Positions 39,269-46,059 of a DNA stretch of 64,000 nucleotides are shown piece after piece (position 1 is the first letter of the stretch; each line of letters begins with the position of its first letter). Where the stretch lies: NCBI GenBank assembly GCA_946626535.1, contig CAMOUK010000003.1:21445-85444 (forward strand), in the 5' to 3' direction. The position numbers and the translations under genes are program-made. The notes below the pieces were generated by a model. It saw only the letters and a program-made list of their open reading frames with translations, was not told where the DNA came from and did no database searches. This stretch comes from an uncultured Caryophanales bacterium (GTDB taxonomy: Bacteria > Bacillota_I > Bacilli_A > Acholeplasmatales > Anaeroplasmataceae).

Positions 39269-41527
39269 ATGAAAAATATAAATGAGAAAAATAAAATTTC
39301 AATATTAGGGGCTCTATCTTTATCTATTGGTACTGCTATTGGTTGGGGCTCTTTTGTTGTTACAGGAAGTTCGTTTTTAAGTAAGGCTGGACCATTAGGT
39401 AGCACAATTGCGATAATAATTGGAATGTTAATTATGCTTGTTTTAGCATATAATTATCATTATATGATGAATAAATATCCTAATTCTAATGGTGGTATTT
39501 ATACATTTGCGAAAAATACACTTGGTGGAGATCATGCATTTCTTGCCTCTTGGTTTTTAATTATTACTTATGCGGCTATACTTTGGGCAAATGTTTCATC
39601 TATTTCCCTTTTTGCGAGATATATATTTGGAGATCTATTTCAATTTGGATTTCATTATGTGATTGGTGGATATGAAGTATATTTAGGAGAAATTCTTTTA
39701 TCAGCATTTTTCTTATTTTTGATTTCTTTTATATGTATGCTAAGAAAAAGAATATTTTCTTCTATGCAATCTGTACTTGTATTAATATTTGTAGTCCTAA
39801 TTGTGTTTGGATTCATTGTATCTGCAATTATGCATAAGGGTGGAGTACAGTCATATTTACCAAATTTTGCACCTGTAGAGAAAAATCAATTCACACAAAT
39901 AATATCGGTAATTGGTATGATGCCGTGGGCATTTATTGGTTTTGAAAGTATATCACATTCGTCAAAAGATTTTAAATTTGGCCAAAAGCATACATTTAGA
40001 ATACTAGCTGCTTCTATTATTGTATCGTCTGTAATATATATATTAGTATGTATGTTATCAATTAGTGTATTTCCAAGTACATATGCTAATTGGTATGAGT
40101 ATTTAACTGCATCAACTACATTAAGTGGTCTTGATGGTATACCTGCTTTTTATGTTATTAATCGTTATTTAGGTACATTTGGACTTGTAATGTTTATCAT
40201 TGCATTGCTTGCAATTATTTTAACAAGTATAATTGGTAATATGATTGCACTTACTAATTTAATTCACAGCATGGCAGAAGATGATATAATGCCTAAATTT
40301 CTTAAGAAAGAAGATAAGAATGGAAACCCAAAAAATTGTATTATTGCAGTATGCCTTTTAGCTTTTGTGATGTTATTTTTTGGAAGAGTTTTGATTGGTT
40401 GGATTGTAGATGTTAATACATTTTGTGGTATTATTGTCTATACATATATATCAATCATCACAATATCTGAATCGAAAAAAGATAAAAAGAATGCAAAAGA
40501 TAGTTTTGTAAGTGGTATTGTTGGTCTTATCTTGTCAATTTTATTTGCAATATTTGTTATTGGAAATGATATTGTTAATTCTGATTATTTATCTACTGAA
40601 TCATTATTGATATTTGTAATATGGGCTGTTTTTGGTTTTATTTATTATGGCTTTTTACTTAAAAATGATCATAAGAAATTATTAGGAAATTCAATGATTG
40701 CCTTGTTTGGCTTGTTTATATTGATTATATATGCAGTTAGTACATGGATTTTGAAAACAGTAACAAGCGAAGGAATCAGTACATTAAGAATTAACATCAG
40801 TATTATTTCAAGTGCAATTCTATTAATATTAACACAGATTGTATTATTTTATGCATTCTCAGTTATCAAGAAAAGAGAAGATACTGTGCATAATAAATTA
40901 GTATTGGGTATGGCAACGATGGTTGAAAGTCGTGATAATTCAACTGGTGGTCATATCAAAAGAACTAGTGATGTAGTAAAGATGATCTGTGAAGAAATGA
41001 TGAAAGATCCACAAAATAATTTAAGTCATAGCTTCTTTAAGAATTTAGCTAAAGCTGCACCAATGCATGATTTAGGTAAAATTGCGATTGATGATATCAT
41101 ATTAAGAAAACCAGGAAGATTTATTCCGGAAGAATATGATAAAATGAAGATGCATTCCACTGAAGGAGCAAGAATTTTAAAAGAAATATTAGATGGGCTT
41201 GCGGATAAAAATTTTGAAAATATCGCAATTAATGTTGCTAAATATCACCATGCAAGATGGGATGGTAAAGGTTACCCTGATGGTTTAAAAGGTGATCAAA
41301 TTCCAATTGAAGCTCGTATTATGGCAATTGCAGATGTATATGATGCCTTAGTAAGTGAGAGAGTTTATAAAGAAGCATTTTCATTTGATAAAGCATATAG
41401 AATCATTATTGAAAATATGGGAACACAATTTGATCCGGGTTTAGAAAAATATTTTGTTTTTGCGAAAGATCGTATTGAACAATATTATGTTGAAATTAAA
41501 GAAAAAGATAATAAAGAAAATAGGTAG
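39269..41527 (+). CDS. APC-family amino-acid permease fused to a C-terminal HD-GYP domain
   Basis: Residues 1-520 are a 12-or-more-helix APC-superfamily permease: TM1 carries the glycine-rich SIGTAIGWGSFVVTG substrate motif, TM2 follows KAGPLGS, and PWAFIGFESISHSSKDFKFG matches the TM6-7 region. Residues about 545-745 are a complete HD-GYP domain: GGHIKRTS, MHDLGKIAIDD, RKPGRFIPEEYDKMKMH, HHARWDGKGYPDGLKGDQIP and IADVYDALVSERVYKEAF. The permease could sense or import an amino acid and control cleavage of a cyclic dinucleotide. The frame opens with a TTG at 39263, but SD AGGAAG at 39254-39259 is 9 bases from the ATG at 39269, which is preferred. Not previously known to me as a common architecture. 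Confidence 0.85.
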   Translation: MKNINEKNKISILGALSLSIGTAIGWGSFVVTGSSFLSKAGPLGSTIAIIIGMLIMLVLAYNYHYMMNKYPNSNGGIYTFAKNTLGGDHAFLASWFLIITYAAILWANVSSISLFARYIFGDLFQFGFHYVIGGYEVYLGEILLSAFFLFLISFICMLRKRIFSSMQSVLVLIFVVLIVFGFIVSAIMHKGGVQSYLPNFAPVEKNQFTQIISVIGMMPWAFIGFESISHSSKDFKFGQKHTFRILAASIIVSSVIYILVCMLSISVFPSTYANWYEYLTASTTLSGLDGIPAFYVINRYLGTFGLVMFIIALLAIILTSIIGNMIALTNLIHSMAEDDIMPKFLKKEDKNGNPKNCIIAVCLLAFVMLFFGRVLIGWIVDVNTFCGIIVYTYISIITISESKKDKKNAKDSFVSGIVGLILSILFAIFVIGNDIVNSDYLSTESLLIFVIWAVFGFIYYGFLLKNDHKKLLGNSMIALFGLFILIIYAVSTWILKTVTSEGISTLRINISIISSAILLILTQIVLFYAFSVIKKREDTVHNKLVLGMATMVESRDNSTGGHIKRTSDVVKMICEEMMKDPQNNLSHSFFKNLAKAAPMHDLGKIAIDDIILRKPGRFIPEEYDKMKMHSTEGARILKEILDGLADKNFENIAINVAKYHHARWDGKGYPDGLKGDQIPIEARIMAIADVYDALVSERVYKEAFSFDKAYRIIIENMGTQFDPGLEKYFVFAKDRIEQYYVEIKEKDNKENR

Positions 41528-41841
41528 TATTGAATGTTTTAAATGATGGGGAAACTAAAAAAATAGATTAAGACTGAACACTAATGCATCCTCATTTTTT
41601 ATTACACATAAGGGTGTTGCATGGTGTTTCATTTGTATTACTATACTTGTCATTGTACATAATAGTAGAATAGGTCTAATACAATCAGTATTAGACTTTT
41701 TTTATTTGGTATAAGAATATTTTAAAATATAGTTAATTAATGTTGCATTAATATATATATATATAATATTTATAGTGGTTTTACGTATTTTTAATAAGTA
41801 AAAATCAATTTTATAATAAAATAAACAGATTTGGGGGATGT
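41528..41841 (+). other. Non-coding gap with terminator and AT-rich promoter region
   Basis: 314 bases without a credible gene. It contains the terminator at 41674-41704, an AT dinucleotide run at 41751-41765, and a TATAAT at 41812-41817 likely to serve the gene at 41842. Confidence 0.5.
41674..41704 (+). terminator. Terminator downstream of the permease-HD-GYP gene
   Basis: 9-bp perfect stem GTCTAATAC/GTATTAGAC (41674-41682 with 41688-41696), 8-T run. Near-identical to the hairpin at 44633-44662. Confidence 0.9.
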
Positions 41842-42300
41842 ATGGAAAATAGTGTTTTTAATTATAATTCTCATGCTATTTGTTATTATATAGCAAAACA
41901 AGTAAAGACCGAGAAGCATTACACTAAAAAGAGAGGAAGAATTTGTGCGATTAATGCAGGTATTGGTTTCTTCTTGTTTTTAACTGTTGTTGGATTTATT
42001 CCTGCTATTATTTTAGTATGGAGATGGGTTAATGTTTCTACAGCTAGAAAAGGACCTTACTGTAGAGAACAGGGTAAAAAGGTCAAAATGGGAATGCCTA
42101 TTAATCAGGTAAGGGCCATTATGTATGGAATCCATGTAAAAAGAGAAGGATTACTAGAAAATGGCAGATATCTTTTAGATTATTATCAAACAACTGGACA
42201 TGATGATCAATTTGAAGAAAAAATTTTTTACTTTGATTCAACTGGTAAATTAGTAGATGAAGATCAAGCTTTCCATAGAATCACAGTTACTACTTATTAA
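41842..42300 (+). CDS. Small membrane protein with a possible BamE/SmpA-like C-terminal fold
   Basis: 152 residues: a basic N-terminal part, one long or two short hydrophobic segments (about 36-62), then a soluble region. GKKVKMGMPINQVRAIMYGIHV...YYQTT...EEKIFYFDSTGKLVDED resembles the G-M-t-x-x-x-V ... F-d-x-x-G-k-l pattern of BamE/SmpA-like (beta-lactamase-inhibitor-like) folds, found in many Gram-positive membrane proteins. GGGGGA precedes the ATG. It is followed 17 bases later by another unknown membrane gene, probably in the same transcript. Function unknown. Confidence 0.6.
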   Translation: MENSVFNYNSHAICYYIAKQVKTEKHYTKKRGRICAINAGIGFFLFLTVVGFIPAIILVWRWVNVSTARKGPYCREQGKKVKMGMPINQVRAIMYGIHVKREGLLENGRYLLDYYQTTGHDDQFEEKIFYFDSTGKLVDEDQAFHRITVTTY

Positions 42301-42316
42301 TATTAGGGGATAAATT

Positions 42317-43258
42317 ATGAATTTTGATAGATTTAATGTTGTTGCAAAAAGAAAAAGAACAAATAAAAATAATGGCGCTTTAAAATTTTTATTTATATTA
42401 AGTATAATTCTATTTATAGCATCATTTGGTTTCATGTTCGCATCACTTATTAAAGATGAAGCAACAGGTAAAAGTCTTATTTTACCTTATCAAATTTGGA
42501 TAGCACTTGTAGTAATATTTTTTGTATTAGTTAATGCGTTAAGAGATATTTTAGATGTGGTTGAATGCATTAATTTAAATTCTGAAGTTAACCTTGAATG
42601 TGCATATTATGATGAAAAATCTGAAGCCTTCATATTTGTATCAGAAGAATATGCTGTCGAATGTATCTTTACAAAAGATATTGTAGGCATGCCTAAATAT
42701 GGCTGGTTTGGTAGATGCTTCATAGAATATAAAACTTTAAATCCAATGAAGCCTAACCAAACTTTTAAAATGAGTATAGGCTATGTAGAAGATAAAAAAG
42801 AATTAAATAAAACAATAAAGGATTTACGTAAAGGTAAGAAAATTAATTCACAAGCACAACAAATTCAAACTAGTACAAAACCTGCTGTAAAGCAAGTTTC
42901 AGCTTCAAATAAAATTCAGCCAAGTGTAAAGCCTAAAAATGTTGAGGTTTCATCTGATGTATCAGATGATGATATTAGTCAACTTGGAGCGCAAATTAAT
43001 TCTTTAAGCTCATTAGATAATTTACTTATTGCTCAAGGAAAGGTTTTGAAGCTTATTACTAAGTATAATAATGAATTAGAATCAAGCATTGAAGAATATA
43101 AAAAGTATCAAAACATGGAGATGGATAATGAAACTCATCGTGCTTTAATGCTTTCTTCAATCAAACATGAAATAGATACATATAAATTTGCCATGGATGG
43201 TTTCTTTAAGATGGCACATAGGATAGAAGAACTTATTGAAGAAAAAAAGAATAATTAG
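42317..43258 (+). CDS. Two-helix membrane protein with a C-terminal coiled coil, unknown function
   Basis: 313 residues. Two transmembrane helices (about 22-44 and 55-75) are followed by a globular segment (about 85-175, NLECAYYDEKSEAFIFVSEEY...), a Gln/Lys/Ser-rich linker (about 178-215) and a helical coiled-coil tail (about 225-313). AGGGG stands before the ATG. It pairs with the gene at 41842. No family is recognised. Confidence 0.65.
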   Translation: MNFDRFNVVAKRKRTNKNNGALKFLFILSIILFIASFGFMFASLIKDEATGKSLILPYQIWIALVVIFFVLVNALRDILDVVECINLNSEVNLECAYYDEKSEAFIFVSEEYAVECIFTKDIVGMPKYGWFGRCFIEYKTLNPMKPNQTFKMSIGYVEDKKELNKTIKDLRKGKKINSQAQQIQTSTKPAVKQVSASNKIQPSVKPKNVEVSSDVSDDDISQLGAQINSLSSLDNLLIAQGKVLKLITKYNNELESSIEEYKKYQNMEMDNETHRALMLSSIKHEIDTYKFAMDGFFKMAHRIEELIEEKKNN

Positions 43259-43282
43259 ATAAATAGCTTTGATAAAATCGTA

Positions 43283-44263
43283 TCAAGGCTTTTTATTTAG
43301 CTTTCTTTCTAAATATTCAGGTAATTCTTCAATGTATTTATATTTTGAAATTCCTAATTTCATTAAAGAATTTTTAAGCGTAGTTTCAGCTACAAACTTA
43401 TCTGCATCCTTACAAAGAAGAAGACCAATAGTTGGCTCATCTATATCAGTTTTCTCTAACTCATTTATAGCATTTACATAAAATATTAATTGACCTAAAT
43501 GTTCAGGTTTAAATTTACCTATTTTAACCTCAATTACTACATAACAATGTATTTTTGTATGATACATAAGTAAATCAATAAAAAATTCTTCATTTGTTGG
43601 TGTAACCAGTTTATATTCTTTACCAACCAAAGAAAAACCAGGACCTAATTCATTTAGAAATTTAATGATATTATCTATCAATTGATTTTTTAAATCTTTT
43701 TCAGTTTTAATATTATTTTTATCTAAGAAATTGAAAACATATGTATCTTTAAATAATTCATTAGATAGTTCATCAGATTTAATTGAAGGAGTAATATCAG
43801 GCTCAATTAATGATCTTTCATATGCTTTCAAAGCTATTTGGTTTAATACCATAGATCTAGACCAACCATTTTTATGCGTAGCATTAATATAGAATAACAT
43901 TTCTTCATGAGATTTAGATTTGCTTGTTATTTCTATTAATGTTCTCCATGGAATTTGGCCACCAGGTTGGTGGCTAATTTCACCAATTGTATATTCACAA
44001 GCTATTTGTGACATATATTTTAGGTTTTGGACAGAGTAGCCTTTTCCATATTCTTTTAAATCATTTGCTAGATTTTTTATATATTTAGAACCCCATGTTT
44101 TTCTTTTATTGATGATAGTACCTATTTCGTAAAAGGTTAATATCATTTGGCTATTTACATAAACCATTGCTTTAGCTTGATTTTGCCTAATAGTTTCTTT
44201 AATTCTATTTAGATCATTAAAATAATCTTTTTCTAAAATATTTTCTTTTTCTACATTTTTCAT
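43283..44263 (-). CDS. DUF1016/YhcG-family PD-(D/E)XK nuclease-like protein
   Basis: 326 residues. The N-terminal DUF1016_N region (about 15-160) has the NSQMILTFYEIGTIIN and GKGYSVQNLKYMSQ... motifs, plus PWRTLIEI and NGWSRSMVLNQI. The C-terminal DUF1016 domain carries a PD-(D/E)XK-like core: EEFFIDLLMYH with D230, then VVIEVKIGKF with E245 and K247. Proteins of this family are found near restriction-modification, toxin and mobile genes; nuclease activity is predicted only. AGGAGGAAAAG precedes the ATG. A candidate 27-codon small ORF ends 22 bases upstream on the same transcript. It stands alone, opposite to its neighbours, with no methylase nearby. Confidence 0.88.
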   Translation of the reverse strand: MKNVEKENILEKDYFNDLNRIKETIRQNQAKAMVYVNSQMILTFYEIGTIINKRKTWGSKYIKNLANDLKEYGKGYSVQNLKYMSQIACEYTIGEISHQPGGQIPWRTLIEITSKSKSHEEMLFYINATHKNGWSRSMVLNQIALKAYERSLIEPDITPSIKSDELSNELFKDTYVFNFLDKNNIKTEKDLKNQLIDNIIKFLNELGPGFSLVGKEYKLVTPTNEEFFIDLLMYHTKIHCYVVIEVKIGKFKPEHLGQLIFYVNAINELEKTDIDEPTIGLLLCKDADKFVAETTLKNSLMKLGISKYKYIEELPEYLERKLNKKP

Positions 44264-44285
44264 ATTGCTTTTCCTCCTAATTTTC

Positions 44286-44369
44286 TCAAAAAGAAAACTC
44301 CACCGCTATTAAAGCGATGGAGCTATTTTTTTTATTAAGTTGTAATTTCTTCTTCATAAAATGTCTCAT
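44286..44369 (-). CDS. Candidate small ORF (27 aa) in the DUF1016 leader, overlapping a hairpin
   Basis: On the minus strand an ATG at 44369 is preceded by GGAAG with 8-base spacing and an extended -10 promoter (TGCTATAAT, 44403-44395). The frame encodes 27 residues, beginning MRHFMKKKLQLNKK and ending NSSIALIAVEFSF, and stops at TGA 44288-44286. Its 3' half forms a hairpin (44318-44322 with 44298-44302, extended inside by AGCG/CGCT) followed by a T-rich run, so it may act as a leader peptide or attenuator as well as a peptide gene. No family recognised; coding status is inferred from signals only. Confidence 0.5.
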   Translation of the reverse strand: MRHFMKKKLQLNKKNSSIALIAVEFSF

Positions 44370-44394
44370 ATTTACAACTTCCTTCTATGAGCTA

Positions 44395-44403
44395 ATTATA
44401 GCA
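44395..44403 (-). promoter_or_regulatory. Extended -10 promoter for the small ORF/DUF1016 transcript
   Basis: TGC-TATAAT read on the minus strand. The identical 9-mer occurs upstream of the pectinesterase gene at 52444-52452. Confidence 0.5.
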
Positions 44404-44982
44404 CATATTACTAGTATATTATATAATGAATATTATATTTTTGTAGGTGGGATAATATGAACATCATGACTCTTTTTGATTTTACACGATATTCAATTGC
44501 AATAACTACTTCCAAATTATAGATGGTTACATCTTTATCAGAAAAAGGAAAGTGCGTTTTCCGCACATACTGAATTTGGCAATCGTTAAATTGTATTAAA
44601 ATGTGCTTTACGTTCCATAATAGTTGAATAGGTCTAATACAACCAGTATTAGACTTTTTTGTGTTTAGTAAGAAGGTTAACCAAATGATAAGAAAAATGA
44701 AGTGGAGCTCCAAAAACATAGTACAATAATGTTCTATGCTCCCTATATTTAAGGATTTAGTATGCGTTAAAAAGCATCACATTTTTATAGAAATATGTAA
44801 AAAAGGTAGATGGATACTCGACATAGAATGATTATCTATGTTAGAATAAAAATATAAATGATTAAATCGTAAATAGTATTAGAAGTGATTATTAGATGCT
44901 TTAAAAAAATCTATTTTTCTGAAGTATGCTGTTTTTTATTACGTTAGAATATGGACAATATTGTTTGCTTAAAGGGGGATTT
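44404..44982. other. Long intergenic region, no convincing gene
   Basis: About 580 bases. The + strand has a 21-codon ORF at 44457-44522 behind AGGTGGG, and several short broken frames to 44630, then a strong terminator at 44633. The minus strand is open for 102 codons (44411-44719), but this frame runs through the terminator and lacks a ribosome-binding site. The rest (44720-44982) shows only AT-rich sequence leading to the hydrolase SD (AAAGGGGGA). A small RNA or a decayed gene upstream of the terminator is possible. Confidence 0.4.
44633..44662 (+). terminator. Terminator in the 44404-44982 gap
   Basis: 9-bp perfect stem GTCTAATAC/GTATTAGAC (44633-44641 with 44647-44655), T run. No annotated + strand gene lies directly upstream. 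Confidence 0.85.
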
Positions 44983-45951
44983 ATGAGCGCTTTATTAGAA
45001 AGATATAAAAAGGAATTTGTTCCGAGATTTGATAAGGATGGTGTCACACCTTATCTATCATATAAGGATTTTGATAATTTAAATTATTTTGATGGTAAAT
45101 TTAAGAATTCTATTGGCGTTAATATAGCTTATTTTGCTTATTATTATGATGATTTTAAGAAAGATAAATTTATATTACTTACCCCAGGTATTGGGCCAGG
45201 TCATACTGCCTATGTTAGAGAAATTGAAGAGCTAGCTAAAAATGGTTATTTCGTTTTAACTCTAGATTATTGTGGCTGTGATAAAAGTGAAGGCGACAAG
45301 ATGAATAGTGTTAATGAACCTACTAGAGATGTGTTAGATTTAATTAATTATTTAAGAAGCGGTAATGATGAAAGACTTAATGCAATAAAGGATTTAGAAA
45401 TTGTTTTATTTGGTCACTCGCTTGGCGCTTATACAGCTTTAAATGTTATCAATTTAAATAAAGATATTAAAAAGGCTGTTATTATATCTGGTTTTCCTAG
45501 CCTAGCAGCGGAGCTAAAAGGTGTTAGTAGGGCACCATTCAGCATGATTTTTAGTAGTATTTTAAGGTATGAAAAGAAAACTAATCCAGAGTATTTCAAT
45601 ATTAATAATTTTAAATATTTAAAAACGACTACTGATAAAATTTTATTTATTCATTCTTTAGATGACAGAGTAGTTCCTTATAAGGCTACTACATATAAGA
45701 TTCAAAAGAAGATTAAAAATGATAATTTAGATTTTTTAATTGTCGATAAGAAGGCTCATAATCCAAATTATACTTGTGATGCTATAAAATATATGCAAGA
45801 TACATTCTATACCTATGGTCAATTAGTTATGGAAAAGAAATTAAATACCTTAGAGGAAAAACAAGCGTATATGAAATCTAAGAGTGTATTTAAAATGACT
45901 GACCAGGATAGTGAAGTCTATGATAAGATATTTAAGCATATAGAAAAATAA
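44983..45951 (+). CDS. Alpha/beta hydrolase (serine hydrolase)
   Basis: A 322-residue cytoplasmic alpha/beta-hydrolase. The triad is visible: Ser in the nucleophile elbow FGHSLGAY, Asp in HSLDDRVVP and His in KKAHNPN. The GPGHTAYVREIEELAKNGYFVLTLDYCGCDKSEG segment is the strand-loop that shapes the oxyanion site. The frame is open from 44926, but AAGGGGGA lies just before the ATG at 44983 and the first 19 residues are not part of the fold, so 44983 is the start. Substrate not predictable; esterase or lysophospholipase-like. Confidence 0.85.
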   Translation: MSALLERYKKEFVPRFDKDGVTPYLSYKDFDNLNYFDGKFKNSIGVNIAYFAYYYDDFKKDKFILLTPGIGPGHTAYVREIEELAKNGYFVLTLDYCGCDKSEGDKMNSVNEPTRDVLDLINYLRSGNDERLNAIKDLEIVLFGHSLGAYTALNVINLNKDIKKAVIISGFPSLAAELKGVSRAPFSMIFSSILRYEKKTNPEYFNINNFKYLKTTTDKILFIHSLDDRVVPYKATTYKIQKKIKNDNLDFLIVDKKAHNPNYTCDAIKYMQDTFYTYGQLVMEKKLNTLEEKQAYMKSKSVFKMTDQDSEVYDKIFKHIEK

Positions 45952-45958
45952 TGAATGA

Positions 45959-45981
45959 GGCAGCTATTTTGCTGTCTTTTT
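45959..45981 (+). terminator. Terminator of the hydrolase gene
   Basis: 6-bp stem with one G-T pair (45959-45964 with 45971-45976), then TTTTT. Confidence 0.7.
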
Positions 45982-46059
45982 ATTTATTTTTTATTTTGAA
46001 TTTAAGTAAAATTTAGTTTTGTTATTTATAATATGGCCATAAAATAGGAGGCAGATATT

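Noticed and set aside
44298..44334. Hairpin read as a simple + strand terminator
   Set aside because: No + strand gene ends nearby; it lies within the minus-strand small ORF and leader, so a regulatory role on the minus strand is likelier.
44411..44719. 102-codon minus-strand ORF
   Set aside because: It reads through a perfect + strand terminator repeat, has no ribosome-binding site and no recognisable motif.
44926..44982. N-terminal extension of the alpha/beta hydrolase
   Set aside because: No SD before 44926; the strong SD is directly in front of ATG 44983.
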